NCBI GenBank assembly: GCA_016183425.1
Contig: JACPEP010000036.1
Coordinates: 1 to 57,055 of the forward strand
From: Chloroflexota bacterium
GTDB taxonomy: Bacteria; Chloroflexota; Dehalococcoidia; JACPEP01
Direction: 5' to 3'
DNA length: 57,055 nt
The notes beneath the pieces are model-generated. The model was given only the letters and a program-made list of their open reading frames with translations, ran no database searches and was not told the DNA's origin. This document shows positions 25,524-33,954 of the stretch, one piece after another. Each line of letters starts with the position of its first letter. Position 1 is the first letter of the stretch. Position numbers and translations under genes: made by a program.

Positions 25524-26708
25524 ATGTCGGTAGCCCAAAGCAAGGAAGCGGCGGATTTCCTCTCTCAGCGGGTAAGGCAGATACCCGCCTCCGGAATCCG
25601 GCGCTTCTTCGACCTTTTGGCTTCCATGGATGGGGTCATCTCCCTGGGTGTGGGAGAGCCGGATTTCCCCACCCCCTGGCATATTCGGGAGGCAGCCATC
25701 TACTCTCTGGAGAAGGGCTACACTACCTACACCTCCAACTACGGCCTTCTGGAGCTCCGCCGGGCGCTGGCCACCCATTTGGAGGGTCGCTACGGGGTAT
25801 GCTACGACCCCGACACCCAGCTTCTCATCACCGTGGGCGTCAGCGAAGCCCTGGACTTGGCTCTAAGGGCCATACTAAACCCGGGAGACGAGGTACTCTC
25901 TCCTGACCCCAGCTACGTTTCCTACATGCCCGGCACTGTTCTGGCAGGAGGGAAATTCATCCCGGTGCCCACCAGAATGGAAACGGGCTTCCGAGTCCAG
26001 CCCTCGGACCTAGAGGCGAAGATAGCGCCCCGCGCCAAAGCCATCCTCCTGGGTTACCCCAGCAACCCTACCGGTGCCGTCATGGAGCGCGAGGAATTGC
26101 TTCAGATAGCCCAGATAGCTCGCCGCCACGACCTACTGGTTATCTCCGACGAGATCTACGACCGGCTGGTATACGGTGTCGAGCATACCTGCTTTGCATC
26201 TCTGCCCCAGATGCCAGAGAGGACGATCCTTTTAGGGGGCTTCTCAAAGGCCTACGCCATGACAGGATGGCGCGTGGGTTACGCCGCCGCCCCGGCCCCC
26301 ATCATCGAGGCAATGATGAAAATCCATCAGTACGCCGCCTTGTGCGCTCCCATCATGTCCCAGAAGGCGGCTCTGGAGGCCCTTCGGGCCGGAGAGGCAG
26401 CAGTGCTGGAGATGGTGGCCGACTACGACCGGCGGCGGCGGGTGATGGTCAAGGGTCTCAACGACATCGGCCTTTCCTGCTTTGAGCCCCAAGGCGCTTT
26501 CTACGCCTTCCCTTCCATTGGCGTTACCGGTCTCTCCTCAGAGGAGTTTGCCGAACGTCTTCTTGTGGAGGAGAAGGTGGCGGTAGTGCCCGGCTCTGCC
26601 TTCGGCGCGGGGGGAGAAGGCCATGTGCGCTGCTGCTATGCCACCTCCCTGGCCGAGATAAACGAGGCACTGCGGCGTATGGCTCGCTTTGTGGAACACC
26701 ATCGGTAG
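25524..26708 (+). CDS. PLP-dependent aminotransferase class I/II
   Basis: A fold-type I aminotransferase, about 394 residues. Features: ISLGVGEPDFPTPWHI near the start, YPSNPTGAVM (substrate/PLP region), VISDEIYDRLVYG and the PLP lysine in LLGGFSKAYAMTGWRVGY. Start chosen at ATG 25524, seven bases after GAAAAGG, rather than the TTG five codons upstream. Likely an aspartate/aromatic or alanine-type transaminase; exact specificity cannot be told. Paired with the Lrp-type gene in front. Confidence 0.9.
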   Translation: MSVAQSKEAADFLSQRVRQIPASGIRRFFDLLASMDGVISLGVGEPDFPTPWHIREAAIYSLEKGYTTYTSNYGLLELRRALATHLEGRYGVCYDPDTQLLITVGVSEALDLALRAILNPGDEVLSPDPSYVSYMPGTVLAGGKFIPVPTRMETGFRVQPSDLEAKIAPRAKAILLGYPSNPTGAVMEREELLQIAQIARRHDLLVISDEIYDRLVYGVEHTCFASLPQMPERTILLGGFSKAYAMTGWRVGYAAAPAPIIEAMMKIHQYAALCAPIMSQKAALEALRAGEAAVLEMVADYDRRRRVMVKGLNDIGLSCFEPQGAFYAFPSIGVTGLSSEEFAERLLVEEKVAVVPGSAFGAGGEGHVRCCYATSLAEINEALRRMARFVEHHR

Positions 26709-26742
26709 GGATAGCAGAAAAACGGTTTGTAGGAGGTTAGAA

Positions 26743-26952
26743 GTGCCCCTTTACGAGTATTTCTGCCCTCAGTGCCAAAAAGAGTTCGAGCTTATGCGAC
26801 CTCTTAGTAAGGCCGAGGAGCCGGCTTCCTGTCCCCGATGCGGCACGCGGAGTGAGAAACTGGTTTCCACCTTCGCCGCCCGCACCGGCTCCTACATCCG
26901 CCCTCCAGAGGGCCCTCCCTTGAGAAAGTTTCCGGAGCCGCCTCATGAATAG
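26743..26952 (+). CDS. FmdB-family zinc ribbon protein
   Basis: A 69-residue protein with the FmdB regulatory domain: PLYEYFCPQCQKEFELMRPL and CPRCGTRSEKLVSTFAAR. The two CxxC knuckles should bind one zinc. Start is GTG 26743 with AGGAGG five bases upstream; the longer frame enters the aminotransferase gene. It overlaps the next gene by 8 bases (ATGAATAG), so the two are translationally coupled. Role unknown; such proteins often sit beside enzymes. Confidence 0.82.
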   Translation: MPLYEYFCPQCQKEFELMRPLSKAEEPASCPRCGTRSEKLVSTFAARTGSYIRPPEGPPLRKFPEPPHE

Positions 26953-27907
26953 TCCCTTCCAGACTAGAGTCACGGAGCTTCTGGACATTCAATATCCCAT
27001 CATCCAGGGGGGGATGACCAACATCTCCGACGCCGGTCTGGCGGCGGCCGTCTCCACCGCCGGCGGCCTGGGCCTCATCTCCGCCTCCTTTGGCGGCGGG
27101 ACGCCGGAAGGACTGCGCCAGGAGATAAGACGGTGCCGAGAGCTGACGGATAAGCCCTTTGGAATCAATATGTCCGTGGGACGGGGAGACCGGACGGCCC
27201 TGATAGAGGCTATCATCCAGGAGGGGGTGAGCATACTCTTCACCTCCGGACGCAGCCCGGAGGCCTATATGCCCCGTCTCAAAGAGGCGGGGGTAAAGGT
27301 GGCCCATGTCGTTCCCTCGGTGCGCTTCGGCGTCACCGCCCAGAAAGTGGGAGTGGATATCGTGGTGGCTGTGGGGCGGGAGTGCGGCGGCAGCCCGGGC
27401 CTGGACGACGTATCCACACTGGTCCTGGTGCCCCGCATGGTGGACAGCCTGAGCATCCCCGTCATCGCCGGCGGCGGCATCGGCGATGCCCGGGGCTTCG
27501 TGGCCGCCCTGGCCTTAGGTGCCCAGGGAGTGCAGATGGGCACTCGCTTCATCGCCACCAGGGAATGCATTGCCCACCCTAACTATAAAGAGGCCCTTCT
27601 CCAGGCCTCAGAGCGGGATGCCATTGTCATCCAGCAGAGCCACGGCACCCCTCATCGGGCGCTGCGCACCGAGGTATCGGAGATGATCCTGAAGCGGGAG
27701 ATGGAGGGCGCCTCCGCCGAGGATCTGGCCCAGTACCTCAGCAGTGAGAGCAACCGTCGGGCGGCGGTGGATGGGGACCTGGGGGCCGGCTTCCTCTACG
27801 CCGGCCAGGTGGCGGGCCTGGTGGGCCAGGTGCTAACTGTTCAAGAGGTTATCGAGGACATTATTCAGAGGGCGGTAGCCCTGAGAGAACGGCTGGCACG
27901 CCTGTAA
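26945..27907 (+). CDS. Nitronate monooxygenase-like FMN protein (NPD family)
   Basis: A 320-residue TIM-barrel flavoprotein of the 2-nitropropane dioxygenase/FabK-like family. It opens with DIQYPIIQGGMTNISDAGLA, then GGLGLISASFGG, GRECGGSPGL and VIAGGGIGDARGFVAALALG, and GAQGVQMGTRFIATRE for phosphate binding of FMN. In an anaerobe the oxygenase name may mislead; an enoyl reductase or other FMN reaction is equally possible. Translationally coupled with the zinc ribbon gene. Confidence 0.88.
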   Translation: MNSPFQTRVTELLDIQYPIIQGGMTNISDAGLAAAVSTAGGLGLISASFGGGTPEGLRQEIRRCRELTDKPFGINMSVGRGDRTALIEAIIQEGVSILFTSGRSPEAYMPRLKEAGVKVAHVVPSVRFGVTAQKVGVDIVVAVGRECGGSPGLDDVSTLVLVPRMVDSLSIPVIAGGGIGDARGFVAALALGAQGVQMGTRFIATRECIAHPNYKEALLQASERDAIVIQQSHGTPHRALRTEVSEMILKREMEGASAEDLAQYLSSESNRRAAVDGDLGAGFLYAGQVAGLVGQVLTVQEVIEDIIQRAVALRERLARL

Positions 27908-27922
27908 AATCGTGGGCCGCCG

Positions 27923-27951
27923 TTGACACCTACCAGGGAGTGTGATAACAT
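27923..27951 (+). promoter_or_regulatory. Promoter upstream of the SAM riboswitch
   Basis: TTGACA at 27923-27928 and TAACAT at 27946-27951 with a 17-base spacer. Transcription would start about 20 bases before the riboswitch aptamer. Confidence 0.7.
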
Positions 27952-27979
27952 ACCCCCAACAACTGAATAGTGGGCAACG

Positions 27980-28120
27980 CTCTTATCCCGAGTGGTGGAG
28001 GGACTGGCCCAGTGAAGCCCGGCAACCCGTCCTCGGCCCGCGACGCAGTGGCCAACGCTCTAAGTCGCCCCGCGGACACGGTGCCAATTCCGACCCCGCC
28101 CTGGCGGGGAAAGATGAGAG
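27980..28120 (+). promoter_or_regulatory. SAM-I riboswitch (S box)
   Basis: The conserved S-box blocks are present in order: GTGGTGGAGGGACTGGCCC, GAAGCCCGGCAACC, GGTGCCAATTCC and a closing GATGAGAG. The P1 helix pairs CTCTTATC (27980-27987) with GATGAGAG (28113-28120) with one G-U pair. It should bind S-adenosylmethionine and switch off transcription of mtnA and the genes behind it through the terminator that follows. Confidence 0.95.
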
Positions 28121-28136
28121 TGATGGAACGGCGAAG

Positions 28137-28165
28137 ACTTCTCTCATCGGAGAAGTTTTCTTTTT
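28137..28165 (+). terminator. Riboswitch-controlled intrinsic terminator
   Basis: ACTTCTC (28137-28143) pairs with GAGAAGT (28150-28156), then TTTCTTTTT. The sequence CTCTCATC (28141-28148) is exactly complementary to GATGAGAG at 28113-28120, the 3' strand of P1, so the antiterminator is visible as well. High SAM should give P1 plus terminator (off). Confidence 0.92.
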
Positions 28166-28178
28166 ATCTTAGGCTTTT

Positions 28179-29234
<1,056 letters not shown>

Positions 29235-29251
29235 TGATTATGAACACCAAA

Positions 29252-29270
29252 AACCCCTTCTTTAGGGGTT
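29252..29270. terminator. Hairpin after mtnA
   Basis: AACCCCT and AGGGGTT form a 7-bp stem with loop TCTTT. It is followed by AGGGGAAAAA, so it is a poor rho-independent terminator but could mark the transcript end or the edge of the inserted element. Confidence 0.35.
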
Positions 29271-29304
29271 AGGGGAAAAATGAATACCAGGATAACGGGG
29301 GTCT

Positions 29305-29734
29305 CCCGCCCTGAAGGGCGGGGCTGGGAAATGGAGAAACTTTTTCACTGTACCTTCTCGACTTATCGCCGAACCAAGATATTCCTTGGGGATCTTGAAG
29401 AGGAACTGCGAAAGGTCTTTGCCCAGATTATCTGTGAAAAGGGCTATGATGTGTCTTCATACGAAATAATGCCAGACCACGTACATCTATTGGTGCGGAC
29501 CTCTAGGGAGAACCTGTCTAAGGTCATGAGTATGGTCAAGGGCATCTCAGCACGACGCATCTTTCAGGCTTTTCCTGACCTGAGGTTGGATATGGGCAGC
29601 AATCATCTCTGGACCAGCGGCTATCACGCCCTGGAGGTTAGCGAGGGTAAAATCCAAAGGGTGCTAGGCTATATAGCGCAACAGAAGCGCCGTGGCGGTC
29701 TGATATGATTTCAGCCCCGCCCTTCAGGGCGGGG
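29305..29734 (+). mobile_element. IS200/IS605-type or REPtron-like element bounded by hairpins
   Basis: A single Y1 transposase gene is bounded by two hairpins. Left: CCCGCCC-TGAA-GGGCGGG (29305-29322 including the pairing T/A). Right: CCCCGCCC-TTCA-GGGCGGGG (29715-29734). The loops are reverse complements, so the ends are inverted relative to each other. IS200-type ends normally have hairpins in like orientation, whereas REP-associated transposases are flanked by inverted REPs. The element, about 430 bp, separates mtnA from mtnP. No tnpB gene. Confidence 0.7.
29331..29708 (+). CDS. tnpA: IS200/IS605 family Y1 transposase (TnpA)
   Basis: A 125-residue HUH single-strand transposase. The HUH motif is MPDHVHLLV (about 47-55) and the catalytic Tyr lies in GYIAQQKRRG near the C terminus. 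GSNHLWTSGYHALEV matches the family segment HLWSxxYxxxxV. The frame is open upstream to 29280, but ATG 29331 fits the family and lies right after the left hairpin. It is short for the family (usually about 130-150), yet all motifs are present, so it could be active. Confidence 0.82.
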   Translation: MEKLFHCTFSTYRRTKIFLGDLEEELRKVFAQIICEKGYDVSSYEIMPDHVHLLVRTSRENLSKVMSMVKGISARRIFQAFPDLRLDMGSNHLWTSGYHALEVSEGKIQRVLGYIAQQKRRGGLI

Positions 29735-29783
29735 AGAGGAGGAAAAACGGGAGGCGCAACAATGACGCAAAGTGGAGGTTGTT

Positions 29784-30137
29784 ATGCTAACGAATGATCA
29801 GCTTTGGGCAAGAGTGCAGACACTTGATGGGCAAACAATTTACACAATCGACCAAAGACGACCAAACAGAATTAGCTCGACGGCCAACAACCAGGTAGAA
29901 ATCGATAACAGAAACACCAGGCCGACTCGCGACCAGATATTTGAGGCATATGAATTATTACACAGAGATGGCTCCATCTGTCTTTGCAACATGCCAGATT
30001 GGTTCTCCAATAACCGCGTGGGGCGTATAATCATGGCGATCCTGGGACAAGCAGTGCCGGAAGAAATCGAAACTTTCAACCGTTTAAACTCTCCCCTTCT
30101 CTGTCACCACTCAGGTATTCGTCTGATTCAGCACTAG
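29784..30137 (+). CDS. Hypothetical protein
   Basis: A 117-residue protein starting at ATG 29784 (GGAGG six bases upstream), preferred over an ATG four codons earlier. The first half, LWARVQTLDGQTIYTIDQRR then PTRDQIFEAYELLHRDGSI, resembles small DNA-related domains found next to restriction or defence genes, but I cannot name a family. It is more AT-rich than its neighbours and lies directly behind the transposable element, 9 bases before mtnP, so it may have arrived with the insertion. It would be co-transcribed with mtnP. Confidence 0.55.
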   Translation: MLTNDQLWARVQTLDGQTIYTIDQRRPNRISSTANNQVEIDNRNTRPTRDQIFEAYELLHRDGSICLCNMPDWFSNNRVGRIIMAILGQAVPEEIETFNRLNSPLLCHHSGIRLIQH

Positions 30138-30146
30138 GAGGTCTAC

Positions 30147-31022
30147 GTGCCATCAGCCAAAGTTGGCATCATAGGGGGCAGTGGCCTTTATGAAATGGAG
30201 GGCCTGGCCGATGTGGAAGAGGTCAGGATTTCCACTCCCTTCGGTGAGCCCAGCGATGCCCTGGTCTTGGGCACCCTGGAGGGAGTGAGAATCGCCTTCC
30301 TTCCTCGCCACGGGAGAGGACACCGCTTCAGCCCCACCGAGATACCGGTTCAGGCCAACATATACGCCCTGAAGACCCTGGGGGTGGAGTGGATAATCTC
30401 TGTGTCCGCCGTAGGCAGCCTCAAAGAGGAAATCCGCCCCCTGGATTTGGTCATCCCCGACCAGCTCATCGACCGCACCCGAAGCCGGGTCAACTCCTTT
30501 TTCGGCCGCGGGCTGGTGGCCCACGTGGGGTTTGCCGACCCCTTTTGCCCCACCTTGAGCCGCCTTATTTACGAAAAAGCAGCGCAGGCAGCCCCTAAAG
30601 TCCATAGGGGAGGCACCTACGTGGTCATGGAGGGGCCTCTGTTTTCCACCCGCGCCGAGTCCAATCTCTATCGCTCATGGGGGGCCAGCGTCATCGGCAT
30701 GACCGCCCTTCCCGAGGCCAAGCTAGCCCGAGAGGCGGAGATGTGCTACGCCACCCTGGCCTGCACCACAGATTACGATTGCTGGCACGAGACCCACGCC
30801 TCCGTCTCCGTAGAGATGATCGTCTCTAATCTGCTCCGCAACGTAGCAGTGTCTAAGAGGGTCATCCGGGAGACACTTTCCCATCTTCCACAAAGACGGG
30901 ACTGCTCCTGTAGCTCTGCCCTGAAGAACGCTATCATCACTGCCCCGCACTTGATACCGCCCCCGGTTTGGGAGGAGTTGGGGCCCATCGTAAGCAAGTA
31001 TCTGCCCCGGGAGAAGTCTTGA
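30147..31022 (+). CDS. mtnP: S-methyl-5'-thioadenosine phosphorylase
   Basis: Splits methylthioadenosine into adenine and methylthioribose-1-phosphate, the substrate of MtnA. 291 residues. Motifs: GIIGGSGLYEMEGL, FLPRHGRGHRFSPTEIPVQA (phosphate and base binding), SAVGSLKEEIRP and VVMEGPLFSTRAESNLYRSW. Start is GTG 30147 with AGGAGG. The stop overlaps the TTG of the next gene (TTGA), indicating coupling. A close relative would be purine nucleoside phosphorylase, but the context favours MTAP. Confidence 0.93.
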   Translation: MPSAKVGIIGGSGLYEMEGLADVEEVRISTPFGEPSDALVLGTLEGVRIAFLPRHGRGHRFSPTEIPVQANIYALKTLGVEWIISVSAVGSLKEEIRPLDLVIPDQLIDRTRSRVNSFFGRGLVAHVGFADPFCPTLSRLIYEKAAQAAPKVHRGGTYVVMEGPLFSTRAESNLYRSWGASVIGMTALPEAKLAREAEMCYATLACTTDYDCWHETHASVSVEMIVSNLLRNVAVSKRVIRETLSHLPQRRDCSCSSALKNAIITAPHLIPPPVWEELGPIVSKYLPREKS

Positions 31023-32056
31023 GCCGACGCGATCTCGCCCCCAAAGGGCAGGCTACCGTCATCGGTAGCCTGCCCCACACCGACCCCCAGGCAGCCTGCT
31101 CCCTGGTGATGAAGTACTTGCCCCAGTTGCCGGCGTGGCCCCAGTTGCCCAAGCGTTCCTTCCTGGAGAATATGTATGTCCAGTTCAGCCAGGGCTTCCC
31201 GGGCGTCAGAGTGGAGGGAGGGCGCATCTACGTGGCCGATAACGCGGAAAAAGAGGAATCCCTGAGCCAGCTTTACCGGGCCTATCTGGAGGACAACAGC
31301 CTGTCCCGGCCGGTAACATCTGAGTACGCCGCCGGGCTATATGCCTTTTTGGACACCCCTCCCCCCTCAGCTATGGCAGTGAAGGGCCAGGTGGTCGGCC
31401 CGGTGAGCTGGGGCCTCACTGTTACCAATGAAGAGCGACGCTCCGTGCTCTACGATGAGGTGCTGGCGGACGCCCTGGCCAAACACCTGCGTCTGAAGGC
31501 CACCTGGCAGGAAAAGATGCTCCAGAAGCTCCACCCCCAGACCGTTATATTCGTGGACGAGCCCTATTTGAGTGCCTTAGGTTCCGCCTTCGTGTCTGTG
31601 CCTAGAGAGCTAGTGGTCTCCCTCTTGGAGGAAGTGTTTCAGGGCATCCAGGGTTTCAAAGGGGTTCACTGCTGTGGTAACACAGATTGGTCTCTCCTGC
31701 TGGAGACCTCGGTGGACATCCTGAGCCTGGACGCCTACAATTATGCTGAGACCTTTGGCCTATACCCGTATGAGGTGGAGGCTTTTTTGCGCCGTGGGGG
31801 AATCATTGCCTGGGGTCTGGTTCCCAACGAGCCGGAGCCTCTGAAGAGGGAGACCCCGGCCAGCCTCACCGATCGATGGGAGGCGGCGGCGGCGGCCCTT
31901 TCCCGAAAGGGGGTGACGCCTTCCCTTCTTCGCGAGCGCTGGCTGGTGACCCCCTCTTGTGGCCTTTCCGGGCTCTCCGAAGACGGCGCGGCGCAGGCCC
32001 TGGAGTTGACAGCGCTGACAGCCGCCCTCCTCAGGGAGAAATACCTCAAGGACTAA
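31019..32056 (+). CDS. Core-type methionine synthase (MetE/UROD-fold), cobalamin partner likely
   Basis: A 345-residue protein corresponding to the C-terminal catalytic barrel of MetE, lacking the N-terminal folate domain. Segments: TVIGSLPHTDPQAACSLV at the start, VIFVDEPYLSALG (Glu), GVHCCGNTDWSLLLE (His and Cys) and TPSCGLSGL (last Cys) that together supply a zinc site for homocysteine. Core-MetE of this size is known from Dehalococcoides, where the methyl group comes from a corrinoid protein rather than methyl-folate. Start TTG 31019 overlaps mtnP. Placement beside ahcY and metK supports homocysteine methylation. The direct methyl donor is not shown by sequence. Confidence 0.78.
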   Translation: MSRRDLAPKGQATVIGSLPHTDPQAACSLVMKYLPQLPAWPQLPKRSFLENMYVQFSQGFPGVRVEGGRIYVADNAEKEESLSQLYRAYLEDNSLSRPVTSEYAAGLYAFLDTPPPSAMAVKGQVVGPVSWGLTVTNEERRSVLYDEVLADALAKHLRLKATWQEKMLQKLHPQTVIFVDEPYLSALGSAFVSVPRELVVSLLEEVFQGIQGFKGVHCCGNTDWSLLLETSVDILSLDAYNYAETFGLYPYEVEAFLRRGGIIAWGLVPNEPEPLKRETPASLTDRWEAAAAALSRKGVTPSLLRERWLVTPSCGLSGLSEDGAAQALELTALTAALLREKYLKD

Positions 32057-32070
32057 AAGGAGTATTGAAG

Positions 32071-32994
32071 GTGAGCATCCTGGTTGTTGGCTCCGTGGCC
32101 CTGGATACTGTACAGACACCCTTCGGCAAAGTGACCGAGGCTTTGGGAGGCTCGGCCACCTACTTTGCAATGGCTGCCTCCCTCTTCGCCCCCGTCAATA
32201 TGGTGGCTGTGGTGGGCCGGGACTTCCCCAAAGAACACCTGCAATATCTGCGCAGCCGCCCCATCGACTTGAGCGGCCTCCAGATGGCCCCGGGACACAC
32301 CTTCCGCTGGGCGGGCGTCTACGACTACGATCTCAATACTACCCATACCCTGGAGACTCGATTGAACGTCTTCGCCGATTTCCATCCTCAGCTAACTCCA
32401 GGCTACGAGGAAACCCCCTTTGTATTCCTGGCCAACATCGATCCGGACCTCCAACGCGAGGTGCTGGAGAGGATAAAAAGCCCCAAAGTAACCATGATGG
32501 ACACCATGGACTTCTGGATTGGGAGGAAACGGGAAGCCCTGGAGCACACCATAAGGGGGGTGGACATTGTAACCATGAACGAGGCTGAGCTACGCATGTT
32601 CGCCGGCACTAACTCGGTAGTGGCCGCCGCTCGCCAAGTGCTCCGCCTGGGGCCCAAAGCCCTTATCGTCAAAAAGGGAGAGTACGGCGCCGTGCTCTTC
32701 ACCGATTCCCTGTATTTTGTGACCCCAGCCTACCCCCTGGAGGAGGTCAAGGACCCTACCGGAGCCGGAGATAGCTTTGCTGGTGGCTTCATGGGGTATC
32801 TGGCCGCCCGGGGTGAATTTAGCCCGGAGTCTATCAAACAGGCCATGGTACACGGTAGCGTCATCGCCAGCTTCACCGTGGAGGAGTTCAGTGTACGCCG
32901 CCTGGCCACGGTAACCTGGGAGGAAATTGCGTCTCGCTATCGAGAATTCCAGGAGTTCACCTATTTCGCGGGCCACCCAGGTCCAGGTGGTTAG
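32071..32994 (+). CDS. PfkB family sugar/nucleoside kinase
   Basis: A 307-residue ribokinase-fold enzyme. N terminus ILVVGSVALDTVQTPFGK, LGGSATYFAMAASLF (substrate lid region) and the C-terminal PfkB signature DPTGAGDSFAGGFMGYLA with the catalytic Asp. Start GTG 32071 with AAAGGAG. It is adjacent and paralogous to the next gene, about half identical by eye. In this salvage context it might phosphorylate a nucleoside such as adenosine released by AhcY, but the substrate is unproven. Confidence 0.85.
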   Translation: MSILVVGSVALDTVQTPFGKVTEALGGSATYFAMAASLFAPVNMVAVVGRDFPKEHLQYLRSRPIDLSGLQMAPGHTFRWAGVYDYDLNTTHTLETRLNVFADFHPQLTPGYEETPFVFLANIDPDLQREVLERIKSPKVTMMDTMDFWIGRKREALEHTIRGVDIVTMNEAELRMFAGTNSVVAAARQVLRLGPKALIVKKGEYGAVLFTDSLYFVTPAYPLEEVKDPTGAGDSFAGGFMGYLAARGEFSPESIKQAMVHGSVIASFTVEEFSVRRLATVTWEEIASRYREFQEFTYFAGHPGPGG

Positions 32995-33003
32995 GAGCCG
33001 AAG

Positions 33004-33954
33004 GTGACCGATCAGGCATCTCCATACCGTCATGAATCTCCGCCCCTGGTAGTAGTGGGAGTGGTGGCCTTAGACACTATCGAGACCCCCCACCTCCGAG
33101 TAGAAGACCTTTTGGGAGGCGGGGCAACCTACTTCGCCCTCGCCGCCAGCCTCTACGGGCCAGTTGGGATGGTGTCAGCGGTGGGCAGCGACTTCCCTCC
33201 TCACTACCTGAACCTCCTCGCCCAACGGGGGGTGGATTTGGCGGGGGTGCAGACTATCCCCGGAGCCACCTTCCGCTGGGCTTGCCGCTATGGCCGGGAC
33301 TGGAATCATCGGGAGGTGCTGGAGCTCAGCCCTAACGCCTTCTCCCACTTCCGTCCCCACCTCCAGAAAAGCCCCTTTCTTTTCCTCTCCACCATGGACC
33401 CCCAGCTTCAACTCCTGGCCCTTCAACAACGCTCCCAGAATACCCTAACCTTGGTGGACACTATGGATCACTGGATACGTCACCAGACAGAGGAATTGGG
33501 AATGGTTCTGGCGAAGGCAGAGCTGGTCACATTGAACGAGGAGGAGGCCCACCTTATGACTGATGAAAGAGACATGGCGGTAGCCGCGAGGAATATTCTG
33601 CGTATGGGACCAAAAGGGGTCATCGTAAAGAAGGGAAATCGAGGGGTAACTCTCTTCAGCGCCTCTCAATGTTGGGAAGTGGCCGCCGTTCCCGTCGCCC
33701 AGGTAGTAGACCCTACCGGCGCGGGAGACGCCTTTGCCGGAGGGGTCATGGGCTATCTGACGGCCCAAGGGCAGGTGACCGAAAGAACCCTGGCGGAGGC
33801 CTTGCCCCACGGGGCCGCCGTGGCCAGTCTTGTGGTGGAGGATTGGGGCGTCCAGGGGCTCCTCAAAGGCACACGAGAGCTAGTGGAACAGCGGCGACAG
33901 GCCCTAGCCGCCCCAAAGGCCTTCCCTCTTCCCCGGGCGGGAAGAAGGCAATAG
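33004..33954 (+). CDS. PfkB family kinase, paralogue of the preceding gene
   Basis: A 316-residue PfkB enzyme. It repeats the features of its neighbour: VVGVVALDTIETPHLR, LGGGATYFALAASLYGPVG and DPTGAGDAFAGGVMGYLTA with the catalytic Asp. GTG start 33004, 9 bases after the previous stop. The common YFA-AASL segment suggests a shared substrate class, while the C terminus is extended by about 20 residues. The two may form a heteromer or act on two related substrates. Confidence 0.85.
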   Translation: MTDQASPYRHESPPLVVVGVVALDTIETPHLRVEDLLGGGATYFALAASLYGPVGMVSAVGSDFPPHYLNLLAQRGVDLAGVQTIPGATFRWACRYGRDWNHREVLELSPNAFSHFRPHLQKSPFLFLSTMDPQLQLLALQQRSQNTLTLVDTMDHWIRHQTEELGMVLAKAELVTLNEEEAHLMTDERDMAVAARNILRMGPKGVIVKKGNRGVTLFSASQCWEVAAVPVAQVVDPTGAGDAFAGGVMGYLTAQGQVTERTLAEALPHGAAVASLVVEDWGVQGLLKGTRELVEQRRQALAAPKAFPLPRAGRRQ

